From contig CAJFFY010000009.1 in the NCBI GenBank assembly GCA_904374465.1, positions 62,001-126,000 on the forward strand: a stretch of 64,000 nt of DNA, read 5' to 3'. A program made the position numbers and the translations under genes. The notes below the pieces were generated by a model that was not told the origin of the DNA, made no database searches, and worked only from the letters and a program-made list of their open reading frames with translations. Source of the DNA: an uncultured Subdoligranulum sp. (GTDB lineage Bacteria; Bacillota; Clostridia; Oscillospirales; Ruminococcaceae). This document shows positions 20,770-27,946 of the stretch, piece by piece. Positions within the stretch are counted from its first letter, which is position 1. Every line of letters begins with the position of its first letter.

Positions 20770-21248
20770 TGTTGCTGCTTGTCGATGACGGCCTTGCCCG
20801 CCAACGCCTCGGCAAACCGCTTGTGGACGTCCAGACCCAGGCTGGTGTGCGCCATCTCACGGCCGCGGAACCGGATGCTCACCTTGAGCTTGTGACCCTG
20901 CTGCAGGAATTTGGCGGCCTGGTTCACCTTGGTGTTGAAGTCGTTGGTGTCGATGTTCAAAGACAGGCGGATCTCCTTGATTTCAACCACTTTCTGGTTC
21001 TTCTTGGCTTCCTTTTCCCTCTTCTGCATCTCGAACCGGTATTTGCCGTAATCCAAAATCTTGCACACCGGCGGCTTGGCCTGGGGCGCGACCTTGACCA
21101 GGTCGAGGTCTTTGTCGATGGCCATGCGCAGTGCGTCGCGCGGGCTCATAATACCCATCTGCGCGCCGTCCGCCCCGATCAGGCGGATCTCTTTGTCACG
21201 GATCTGCTCATTGATTTCCAGTTCCTTGGAATTGCTGTTGCTGGCGAT
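20757..21248 (-). CDS. infC: translation initiation factor IF-3, non-ATG start and short C-terminus
   Basis: IF-3 binds the 30S subunit and proofreads start codons. The frame is open to 21578, but homology begins at KELEINEQIRDKEIRL. The best start is ATC at 21248, nine bases after GGGAGG, giving 163 residues; no ATG or GTG lies near. Rare ATT/ATC-type starts are a known feature of infC and let IF-3 repress itself. The N-domain (LIGADGAQMGIMSPRDALRMA), linker and C-domain (ISLxx-type core, SIRFRGREMAH) are clear. The protein ends VIDKQQQWLK, about a dozen residues short of the usual last strand (EGRxMxMxLAP). Confidence 0.93.
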   Translation of the reverse strand: MASNSNSKELEINEQIRDKEIRLIGADGAQMGIMSPRDALRMAIDKDLDLVKVAPQAKPPVCKILDYGKYRFEMQKREKEAKKNQKVVEIKEIRLSLNIDTNDFNTKVNQAAKFLQQGHKLKVSIRFRGREMAHTSLGLDVHKRFAEALAGKAVIDKQQQWLK

Positions 21249-21417
21249 TGGAACACACCTCCCACAAGTGTATGATAGAAAAGATAAAAGCGGCTGCCAA
21301 AAAAGCAGCCGCCGAACATACGAAAGCGCGCACAAAGTGCGTTTCTCTGGTATGACCCGGGATGAAACATCCACAAGGTGAGCCGACGGCGTACTGCCGG
21401 TTGCTGCTTTTTTTACA
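21249..21417 (-). promoter_or_regulatory. attenuator leader of infC-rpmI-rplT (bL20-leader type)
   Basis: About 170 bases separate the predicted transcript start from the infC start. Near its end lies an intrinsic terminator: stem GCGGCTGC / GCAGCCGC (+ strand 21290-21297 and 21305-21312), loop of mostly T in the transcript, then TTTTATCTTTTC. It comes before the ribosome site, so it must act as an attenuator. Upstream, GCCGGCAGTACGCCGTCGGC-like complementary segments (around 21383-21402) could form the alternative structure. bL20-controlled attenuation of this operon is known in Bacillus; assignment here is by position and form. Confidence 0.7.
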
Positions 21418-21423
21418 GGCATT

Positions 21424-21452
21424 ACTATACCACAGCCTCCGGGCGTTGTCAA
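21424..21452 (-). promoter_or_regulatory. consensus promoter of infC operon
   Basis: TTGACA (21447-21452) and TATAGT (21424-21429) on the minus strand, with 17 bases between. The predicted start is near 21417. Confidence 0.8.
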
Positions 21453-21576
21453 GGGCTGCGGGAAAATCCCCGCAAATTTGTGAAATTCATATAGCCAACC
21501 GCTTGAGAATATGCTATGATAATAAGCTGAAGACTTATAGTATGTACAAAAATACACCCAAGAGGAGTCTTTTTGC

Positions 21577-22689
21577 ATGAGCGAACATCAAAAACTGCGC
21601 GTGGCGCTGTTTTTCGGCGGGGTTTCCAGCGAGCATGAAGTCAGCTGCGTTTCGGCGTCGGCCTGGCTGCGCGCCCTGGCCCAGGAACCCTGTGCCGGTC
21701 GATATGAAGTAATTCCCGTCGGCATCACCAAGACCGGCCGCTGGCTGGCCTGCCACCCCACCCCCGAGGCCATGGCCGACGGCAGCTGGGAGCAGGGCAC
21801 CGACTGTGTACCCTGTGTGCTGAGCCCCGACCGGGGCGACCACTGCCTGTGGCTGCTGCGGGACGGCCGGGCCGAGCGGATCTCCATTGACATCTGCGCC
21901 CCGGTGCTGCACGGCAAAAACGGCGAGGACGGCACCATCCAGGGGCTGTTTGAGCTGGCCCGCATCCCCTATGTGGGCTGCGGTGTGCTGGCCAGCGCCG
22001 TCTGCATGGACAAAGCCCTGGCCAACACCGTGATGGACGCCGCCGGCGTCCCCCACTGCCGCTGGACCAGCGCCATCCGCGCCGAGGTGGAGACCGACCG
22101 CACCGCCGTGCTGGACCGGGCCGAGAAGATGCTGGGCTATCCCATCTTCGTCAAGCCTGCCAACGCCGGTTCCAGTGTGGGCATCTCCAAGGCCGCCGAC
22201 CGTGCCGCCCTGGACGCCGCCATCGACGTGGCCCTGCGCGAGGATGACAAGGTGGTCTTTGAGGAATTCATCGACGGCCAGGAAGTGGAATGCGCCGCCA
22301 TCGGCAACCCCGATGACCCGGCCAGTGTTTCCACCACCCGGCCGGGTGAGATTCTGGCCGGTGCGGAGTTCTATACCTACGACGACAAGTACAAAAACGG
22401 CGTGTCCCAGACGGTCATTCCCGCCCACCTGAGCGAGGAAAAGCTGGATGAAGTGCGGGATACCGCCCGCAAGGCCTACCTGGCCCTGGGCTGTGCCGGG
22501 CTGTCCCGCTGCGACTTCTTTGTGGAGCGCGGCACCGGCAGGGTGCTCTGCAACGAGCTGAACACCCTGCCCGGCTTTACGGCCATCAGCATGTATCCGA
22601 AGTTGATGGAGCACGAAGGAATTGATTTCCCGCAGCTGGTGGATCAGCTGCTGCGTCTGGCGGTACACCGCCGGAAGGGGGCTTACTGA
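21577..22689 (+). CDS. ddl: D-alanine--D-alanine ligase
   Basis: ATP-grasp enzyme making the D-Ala-D-Ala dipeptide for peptidoglycan. The 370-residue protein has LFFGGVSSEHEVSCVSA at the start (family N-motif), VLHGKNGEDGTIQGL, FVKPANAGSSVGISK, EFIDGQEVECA, and LNTLPGF near the end with the metal-binding Asn. Its start has AAGAGGAG upstream. A plausible extended -10 (TGCTATGAT, 21512-21520) lies ahead, but I see no clear -35. First gene of a four-gene plus-strand operon; its stop overlaps murI by one base. Confidence 0.96.
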   Translation: MSEHQKLRVALFFGGVSSEHEVSCVSASAWLRALAQEPCAGRYEVIPVGITKTGRWLACHPTPEAMADGSWEQGTDCVPCVLSPDRGDHCLWLLRDGRAERISIDICAPVLHGKNGEDGTIQGLFELARIPYVGCGVLASAVCMDKALANTVMDAAGVPHCRWTSAIRAEVETDRTAVLDRAEKMLGYPIFVKPANAGSSVGISKAADRAALDAAIDVALREDDKVVFEEFIDGQEVECAAIGNPDDPASVSTTRPGEILAGAEFYTYDDKYKNGVSQTVIPAHLSEEKLDEVRDTARKAYLALGCAGLSRCDFFVERGTGRVLCNELNTLPGFTAISMYPKLMEHEGIDFPQLVDQLLRLAVHRRKGAY

Positions 22690-23504
22690 TGGATACAAGA
22701 CCCATCGGTGTGTTTGACAGCGGCCTGGGCGGTCTGACCGCCGTGCGTCAGCTGCGCCGGCTTCTGCCCGGCGAGGACATCGTCTATTTCGGGGATACCG
22801 GCCGGGTACCTTACGGTTCCCGCGCCCGGGACACCATCTTGCAGTATGCCCGGCAGGACGTGCGTTTTCTGCTGAGCCAGGATGTGAAATTCATCATTGC
22901 CGCCTGCGGCACGGTGTCCTCCACCTACCCGCCGGAGGAATCCTCCCGCCTGCCGGTGCCCTACACCGGCGTGGTGGGCGCTGCCTCCCGGGCCGCGGTG
23001 GCGGCCACCCGCAACCACCGGATCGGCATCATCGGCACGGCAGCCACCATCCGCAGCGGTTCCTACGCCAGGGTCATCCGCGATATGATGCCTGACGTGC
23101 AGATCACCGCCAAAGCCTGCCCGCTGTTTGTGCCCCTGGTGGAAAACGGCTACGTGCAGGACGGCAACCCCGTCACCAAGCTGGTCATTGCCAACTATCT
23201 GGAGTCGGTGCGGGACAGCGGTATCGATACGCTGATTCTGGGCTGCACCCACTATCCCCTGCTGAAAAAGATGATCGGCGATTATGTGGGAGCCAATGTG
23301 ACGCTGATCGACTCCGGCAAAGTGACCGCCCAGGCCGCCGCTGCCGCGCTGGCCGATCTGGACCTGCTCAGCGGCCGTACCGAGGGCGGCACCGCCCGCT
23401 ACTTTGTGAGCGATACCCCCGCCAACTTTGCCGAGCAGGAAATGCTGTTTTTGGGCGAATATGCCGGCGGTCCCGTGGAACGGATCGCCATTGAATCCTA
23501 CTGA
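22689..23504 (+). CDS. murI: glutamate racemase
   Basis: Makes D-glutamate for peptidoglycan. The 271-residue protein opens with IGVFDSGLGGLTA; YFGDTGRVPYG follows. The two catalytic cysteines are Cys73 in AACGTVSS, where the textbook motif is ACNTA, and the one in LGCTHYP near 184. It overlaps ddl by one base (TGATGG), so the two are translated together: both feed the stem peptide. Confidence 0.95.
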   Translation: MDTRPIGVFDSGLGGLTAVRQLRRLLPGEDIVYFGDTGRVPYGSRARDTILQYARQDVRFLLSQDVKFIIAACGTVSSTYPPEESSRLPVPYTGVVGAASRAAVAATRNHRIGIIGTAATIRSGSYARVIRDMMPDVQITAKACPLFVPLVENGYVQDGNPVTKLVIANYLESVRDSGIDTLILGCTHYPLLKKMIGDYVGANVTLIDSGKVTAQAAAAALADLDLLSGRTEGGTARYFVSDTPANFAEQEMLFLGEYAGGPVERIAIESY

Positions 23505-23519
23505 GGAATCGAAACATTT

Positions 23520-23978
23520 ATGGAAGAAAAATATCTGATCACCATCAAGGGAACGATGGAACAGGACGGCAAGAGCGAAACCGTGGAGCTGATGACCCGC
23601 GGCTCGCTGGTGCACAAGGACGGTGCCTTCTATATCATTTATAAGGAAACCGAGGCCACCGGCTATGCGGGCTGCACCACCACCGTCAAGGTGGCCGAGG
23701 ATGCCCGCAAGGTTTCCATGCTGCGGTTCGGCAAAGTCCCCAGCCAGCTGATCATCGAAAAGGGCACCCGCCACCTCTGCCATTATGAGACCGGCTATGG
23801 TGCCATCAGTCTGGGGGTGGCCGCCGACGTCATCGAGCACGCGCTGACCGACGGGGGCGGCACGCTGAATTTCAGCTACACGCTGGATTCCGGCGCCGAA
23901 AACTTCATCAGCCGCAACCTGGTGGCCATCACCGTGGACCCGCTGCCCGAACAATCCCCTGAACAATCTGAAGCATAA
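23520..23978 (+). CDS. DUF1934 (YwiB-like) beta-barrel protein
   Basis: A 152-residue protein matching DUF1934 in length and pattern: YLITIKGTMEQDGKSETVELMTRGSL at the start (cited here in part), a central CTTTVKVAEDARKVSMLRFG and a C-terminal LNFSYTLDSG. The family has a lipocalin-like fold of unknown function and is often found next to argS in Firmicutes, as here. No signal peptide or membrane segment. Confidence 0.85.
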   Translation: MEEKYLITIKGTMEQDGKSETVELMTRGSLVHKDGAFYIIYKETEATGYAGCTTTVKVAEDARKVSMLRFGKVPSQLIIEKGTRHLCHYETGYGAISLGVAADVIEHALTDGGGTLNFSYTLDSGAENFISRNLVAITVDPLPEQSPEQSEA

Positions 23979-24001
23979 ATCCAACCCGGAGGTTTTTCAC
24001 T

Positions 24002-25759
24002 ATGGATTATCAAAACTATAACCCCCGCCTGGCGGCCCTGACCGAGGCGCGTACCCTGCTGACCGATGCCGTCCAGGCGGCCATGGCGGACGGCACCCTG
24101 CCCCAGGCGGACCTGCCGGACTTTATTGTGGAAATTCCCGCCGACGTGAAGAACGGCGACGTGGCGTCCAACCTGGCCATGGCCGGCGCCCGGGCCTTCC
24201 ACAAAGCGCCCCGCCAGATCGCCGAGGCCATCACCGCCAAACTGGACCTGAACGGCACCCTGTTTGCCGGGGTGGACATCGCGGGCCCCGGCTTCATCAA
24301 CCTGTTCCTGGGACAGGAGTGGTTCACCAGCATTCTGCGGGCGGCCTGCGCCAACCCGGAATACGGCCGCACCGACGCCGGCGCCGGCAAACGCTACAAC
24401 GTGGAATTTGTTTCCGCCAATCCCACCGGCCCCATGCATATGGGCAACGCCCGGGGCGGCGCCCTGGGCGACTGCCTGGCTGCCTGCCTGGACTGGGCCG
24501 GCTATGACGTGACCCGGGAGTTCTATATCAACGACGCCGGCAACCAGATCGAAAAGTTCGGCAAGAGCCTGGCCATCCGCTACCTGCAGCTGTACAAGGG
24601 CGAGGAGGCCTGCCCGCTGCCCGCCGAATGCTACCAGGGCGCCGACATCATCCAGCGCGCCAAGGAATTTGCCGCGGTGCACGGCGATGCCTATGTGAAT
24701 GCCGACTTTGAGGAGCTGAAAAAAGCCATTGTGGCCGATGCTCTGCCCAAGAACATCGAAGGTCTGCAGCGCGACCTGGGCAAGTACCGCATCCAGTACG
24801 ACGTCTGGTTCCACGAGAGTGACCTGCACAAGAGCGGTGCAGTCCAGGCCGTGGTGGACAAGCTGCTGGAGACCGGTGCCTGCTACAAAGCCGAGGACGG
24901 CGCCATTATGTATCGCAGCGCCCAGTACGCCGCCAAGTACGGCGTGGCCAACAAGCGCAAGACCGAGGACGGCAGCGAGGAGGAAGCCAAGGACGAAGTG
25001 CTGGTGCGTGCCAACGGCATCCCCACCTACTTTGCCGCCGACATCGCCTACCACTACAACAAGCTGGCCGTCCGCGGCTTTGACAAGGCCATCGACGTCT
25101 GGGGTGCCGACCACCACGGCCATGTGGCCCGCATGAAGGGCGCCATGGATGCCATCGGCCTGCACGGCGAACAGCTGGATGTGGTGCTGATGCAGATGGT
25201 CAACCTGATGCGGGACGGCAAACCGGTCCGCATGAGCAAGCGCACCGGCAAGGCCATCACCCTGACCGATCTGCTGGACGAGGTGCCCATCGATTCCGCC
25301 CGCTTCTTCTTCAACCAGCGGGAAAGCTCCTCCACCCTGGACTTTGACCTGGATCTGGCCGTGCGCAACGACAGTGAAAACCCCGTCTACTATGTCCAGT
25401 ACGCCCACGCCCGCATCTGCTCGCTGCTGAAAAAGCTGGCCGAGCAGGGGGTGCAGTTTGCTGGGGCCGAGCAGGTGGATGCCACCGTGCTGACCGATCC
25501 CTCCGAACAGGCGCTGCTGCGGCTGCTGGCCGCCTTCCCCGCCGAGATTGTGGCCGCCGCCGACAAGTATGACCCGGCCCGCATCACCCGGTATTGCATC
25601 GACGTGGCCACCGCTTTCCACCGGTTCTACAACGCCTGCCGCATCCTGGATGTGGAGGGCGCCGTACAGCAGAGCCGCATTGCCCTGTGTCTGGGCGTGC
25701 GCAGCGTGATCCACAACATTCTGACCATGTTCAAGATCAACGCCCCCGAATCCATGTAA
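24002..25759 (+). CDS. argS: arginyl-tRNA synthetase
   Basis: Class I synthetase charging tRNA-Arg, 585 residues. The HIGH-type motif is in SANPTGPMHMGNARGG (about 138-153). The KMSKS counterpart is RMSKRTGKAI, complete in this enzyme although many ArgRS lack it. A C-terminal anticodon-binding domain contains DPARITRYCIDVA. GGAGG lies nine bases before the ATG. It is the last gene of the ddl operon and is closed by the terminator at 25771. Confidence 0.97.
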   Translation: MDYQNYNPRLAALTEARTLLTDAVQAAMADGTLPQADLPDFIVEIPADVKNGDVASNLAMAGARAFHKAPRQIAEAITAKLDLNGTLFAGVDIAGPGFINLFLGQEWFTSILRAACANPEYGRTDAGAGKRYNVEFVSANPTGPMHMGNARGGALGDCLAACLDWAGYDVTREFYINDAGNQIEKFGKSLAIRYLQLYKGEEACPLPAECYQGADIIQRAKEFAAVHGDAYVNADFEELKKAIVADALPKNIEGLQRDLGKYRIQYDVWFHESDLHKSGAVQAVVDKLLETGACYKAEDGAIMYRSAQYAAKYGVANKRKTEDGSEEEAKDEVLVRANGIPTYFAADIAYHYNKLAVRGFDKAIDVWGADHHGHVARMKGAMDAIGLHGEQLDVVLMQMVNLMRDGKPVRMSKRTGKAITLTDLLDEVPIDSARFFFNQRESSSTLDFDLDLAVRNDSENPVYYVQYAHARICSLLKKLAEQGVQFAGAEQVDATVLTDPSEQALLRLLAAFPAEIVAAADKYDPARITRYCIDVATAFHRFYNACRILDVEGAVQQSRIALCLGVRSVIHNILTMFKINAPESM

Positions 25760-25770
25760 AGCAACGCAAA

Positions 25771-25806
25771 AAGCCGCCGTTCCCACGGGAACGGCGGCTT
25801 GTCTTA
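25771..25806 (+). terminator. terminator of the ddl-murI-argS operon
   Basis: Perfect 14-base arms AAGCCGCCGTTCCC (25771-25784) and GGGAACGGCGGCTT (25787-25800), then GTCTTAT. It begins 12 bases after the argS stop and insulates the downstream RNA locus. Confidence 0.85.
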
Positions 25807-25901
25807 TACGACCCCAACATATCCATTGTACCACTATCGCATAGATTATTCAATCCGTAATATGTACAAATAAATCGTTGCAACGTTGTGTGTTCTGCGA
25901 A

Positions 25902-25930
25902 TAGACGTTTTTCTAAGGCTGTGCTATAGT
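25902..25930 (+). promoter_or_regulatory. extended -10 promoter of the large RNA
   Basis: The -35 TAGACG (25902-25907, four of six matches) is 17 bases from TATAGT (25925-25930). The -10 is preceded by TG at 25922-25923, an extended -10. The predicted start is near 25937. A perfect 10-base palindrome CGTTGCAACG (25876-25885) lies 16 bases upstream of the -35. The stretch 25801-25875 holds nothing I can name. Confidence 0.7.
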
Positions 25931-26657
25931 ATAGTCACAGAAAGAAAACAGCCGGAGATAAGGAGCTAAGAACTCCAAGAGAAGCCACTTTCCAAAGGAA
26001 CCCACACAAAGACCGATCGTGAACAGATCGACATCTTAAAGCAGATTTTCCAGATTCTTCAGAAAGTAAGGTTCTTCCCAAGATCCAGTTGGTAAAGTAA
26101 ATTTCTTACACAAAAGTCGGTTTAACCAAAAACTTCTTCCGAACAATCCTTTTACAGAGAACGATGGTTCTCCTAAAAGTAAGTAAGAAAAAGTACCGTT
26201 AGACAAGGATTCTTGTAAAAGAGAAATTCTTACCAAAAAAGATCGTAAAAAGAATCTACCGAAAAAAGAAAAATGAAAACACTTTAAGGACTCCGATCCA
26301 GCAGCACGAGGGCAGTAAGGGAACCGGAAAGATATCGTAAAGGCCGCCGGCTCAATTCGCAAGGAAGGAGGCTCAAGTCCAATGGCAAACTTTAAAGATC
26401 CCATTCATCACCGGCGGGCCTGGGCCTGCTGACGCGAAAGAACCACATCAAAAGCCGCAGGTCGTAACCTGTAAAAGATTTATACCAAACGATGATTGGT
26501 TCACAACAAAATGTGTTAGCAGACCCAGGGTCCCGTCAAAAAAAAGACCCCTTAGCATAGAATATAGATTAGGATGAAAGAAGGCTGGTAGATGATGAAA
26601 GCCACCACACCGCCGAACAGGATATACCTGAATTTCACCTGATCCACAAGGAGACAC

Positions 26658-26675
26658 TCCAATGTACTAGAGTTA
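26658..26675 (+). repeat. copy 1 of an 18-base repeat inside the large RNA
   Basis: TCCAATGTACTAGAGTTA matches 16 of 18 positions with the copy at 26788-26805. It is followed directly by the hairpin GAGGA-TTCT-TCCTC. A shorter relative, AAGTCCAATGG, is at 26375-26385. Confidence 0.75.
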
Positions 26676-26787
26676 AGAGGATTCTTCCTCAGCATCAGAC
26701 CCCTACCCCAGGAACGATCTAAGTAACCGCAGGTTTCTTACTCCGTTCCACAGATGCTCTTCAGCAAATAACGAACCAGAGGGTAAG

Positions 26788-26805
26788 TCCAATGTACTAC
26801 GGTTA
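26788..26805 (+). repeat. copy 2 of the 18-base repeat inside the large RNA
   Basis: TCCAATGTACTACGGTTA, 130 bases after copy 1. A second repeat, AAATAACGAAC, occurs just before it (26766-26776) and again at 26884-26894, so the 3' third of the RNA seems built of related modules. Confidence 0.75.
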
Positions 26806-26930
26806 GCACTAGATCCTGAAAGGGCAAGAAACTTCGATAAAGATAGGATGAGGTACTCATGACGATGAGTAAACAGTCCGAAAAATAACGAACAAGGGTT
26901 ATGAGGCTATGACTCCAAAGAAGTAAGACC

Positions 26931-26966
26931 GCCGGGGCTGTACAGAAATGTACGGCCCCGGCTTTT
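26931..26966 (+). terminator. terminator of the large RNA, GAAA-capped
   Basis: A 14-pair stem GCCGGGGCTGTACA / TGTACGGCCCCGGC with one G-T pair, capped by a GAAA (GNRA) tetraloop, then TTTT. It is the strongest hairpin in the locus. No plus-strand gene lies between argS and this site, so the RNA is what it ends. Confidence 0.88.
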
Positions 26967-26993
26967 GGCTGTGTTTTCCCCATAAAATAGGCA

Positions 26994-27023
26994 ACGCCCC
27001 GCCGCAGCAAAGCGACGGGGCGT
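26994..27023 (-). terminator. terminator of the acetyltransferase gene
   Basis: Arms ACGCCCCG..C and GCGACGGGGCGT (one wobble pair), loop AGCAAA. It begins 19 bases after the gene end. The T tract on the minus strand is weak (TGCCTATTTTA). Confidence 0.65.
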
Positions 27024-27041
27024 TTGTCTTGCCGATACGGT

Positions 27042-27515
27042 TTACAGCATGCACCGCATGGTGCGGGTGGCCTCCACAAAATCGTGGGATTCGTACAGTT
27101 CAATGGCCTTGCTATTCTGAGCCAGGACGTTCAGTTCCAAATATTCCAGCCGGCGATCCCGGGCCCAGCGCTTGGCAGCCCCCAGCAGCAGACTGCCAAT
27201 GCCCTGGCAGCGTTTTTCCCGCATCACCACCAGGTCGTTGAGGCTGGCATACCGATGGGGCAGCACACAGCTGAACTCCGGCGTCCAGCCGGCATACTGC
27301 ACCAGCGCCAGCCCCACCACGGTGCCCCCCTGCTCTGCCAGCAGGAAATCCGCATCCGGCGATTGGAGAAAGCGCCGGATCGGCTCTTCCTCCCGCGGCG
27401 CAGCACAGAAAAACTCCGGTTGCAGATCCACCAGTTCCTCATCCAGAACACGGTACAACGCCAGGATGGACGGCAGGTCCGCTATGGTGGCGGGACGGAT
27501 GACGGTTTTTTCCAT
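27042..27515 (-). CDS. GNAT-family N-acetyltransferase
   Basis: A 157-residue acetyl-CoA-dependent acetyltransferase fold: VIRPATIADLPSIL at the start, LNDLVVMREKRCQGIGSLLL around 90-112 with the acetyl-CoA-binding R/QxxGxG/A loop, and ELYESHDFVEATRTM at the end. The acceptor is unknown. The start is ATG 27515, with GAGGGGG nine bases upstream; the longer frame runs into the hairpin at 27555. It is alone between two terminators, with no clear promoter of its own, so it may depend on read-through. Confidence 0.85.
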   Translation of the reverse strand: MEKTVIRPATIADLPSILALYRVLDEELVDLQPEFFCAAPREEEPIRRFLQSPDADFLLAEQGGTVVGLALVQYAGWTPEFSCVLPHRYASLNDLVVMREKRCQGIGSLLLGAAKRWARDRRLEYLELNVLAQNSKAIELYESHDFVEATRTMRCML

Positions 27516-27545
27516 GGCAGAAAGCCCCCTCTCTGAAGGTGCAAA

Positions 27546-27633
27546 TTGAAAAAGAAAAGACAGCATGCGGCTACCGGTCCCTGTGGTTTTCCACACAGGG
27601 GTCATGTTGTGCAACGCCGCATCGCTGTCTTTT
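27546..27633 (-). terminator. branched intrinsic terminator or palindromic element
   Basis: A 79-base imperfect palindrome (27555-27633). The outer arms AAAAGACAGC / GCTGTCTTTT and inner arms ATGCGGC / GCCGCAT enclose two smaller hairpins (CCCTGTG/CACAGGG and GTTG-TG-CAAC). T-rich tracts leave on both sides. As read it ends the 77-residue gene at 27688, but the branching is unusual for a simple terminator. Confidence 0.6.
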
Positions 27634-27687
27634 TTGGGTTGGCGGCGTGGTTTGCTTAGTGCAGTACGCCGGAAACAGGCATTTGCC

Positions 27688-27921
27688 TCACTTGATCTCC
27701 TGGATGGTGTAGGTAAAGCCGTATTCTTCCTGCAGCTTCTTCACCGCAGGCTCACAGTCCTCAATAAAGGTAGGTGCATAAACGCTCTGACCGTTGTGAG
27801 TTTTCTTGTACTCTTCCACAATCTCGTTGAGCTTGACCCAGCCCTCGTCTGCCTTGGCCTGGTCCATCTCTTTGGGGAAGTCGATGATGAATTCGCGATG
27901 TTTGGGAATGCGTGCTTTCAT
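27688..27921 (-). CDS. small conserved-looking protein of unknown function
   Basis: A 77-residue, charged, soluble protein starting MKARIPKHREFIIDFP. It has a Lys/Glu-rich helix in the middle (about 28-41) and ends YTIQEIK. The ATG has GCAGGAGTG about nine bases upstream, and there is its own promoter with an operator-like palindrome. I do not recognise a family. Phage-type origin is possible but nothing nearby supports it. Good ribosome site, promoter and terminator argue it is real. Confidence 0.7.
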   Translation of the reverse strand: MKARIPKHREFIIDFPKEMDQAKADEGWVKLNEIVEEYKKTHNGQSVYAPTFIEDCEPAVKKLQEEYGFTYTIQEIK

Positions 27922-27946
27922 GGTTGTTCACTCCTGCATTTTTATC

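Larger units (their letters stand above)
25937..26966 (+). ncRNA. large structured non-coding RNA, about 1.03 kb, family unknown
   Basis: The stretch has no credible ORF on either strand, is far richer in A than its GC-rich surroundings, and is bracketed by a promoter (25902-25930) and a strong terminator (26931-26966) in the same direction. It is packed with short perfect hairpins: 26014-26030 (CGATC arms), 26157-26172 (GAGAAC/GTTCTC, loop GATG), 26203-26216, 26458-26471, 26484-26500, 26528-26550, 26677-26690, 26854-26871 (TACTCAT/ATGAGTA) and 26885-26902. Longer-range pairs include 26183-26189 with 26227-26233, 26342-26350 with 26411-26420 (nine pairs, one bulge), and a nested set inside 26692-26757. 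A-rich loops on the plus strand give the coding direction. It is longer than the sizes I recall for OLE, ROOL and GOLLD RNAs, and I recognise no motif from them, from RNase P RNA, tmRNA or introns. Confidence 0.8.

Noticed and set aside
26036..26404. 122-codon minus-strand frame inside the large RNA
   Set aside because: Phe/Leu/Ser-rich low-complexity sequence with no ribosome site; it is the complement of the A-rich RNA.
25937..26966. Large RNA as a degenerate group II or group I intron, RNase P RNA or tmRNA
   Set aside because: No domain V-like hairpin, no intron ORF remnant, no RNase P core motifs, and no tRNA-like ends or tag frame were seen.
26738..27103. 121-codon minus-strand frame over the RNA 3' end and its terminator
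   Set aside because: Crosses two terminators and the acetyltransferase end; no ribosome site or family pattern.
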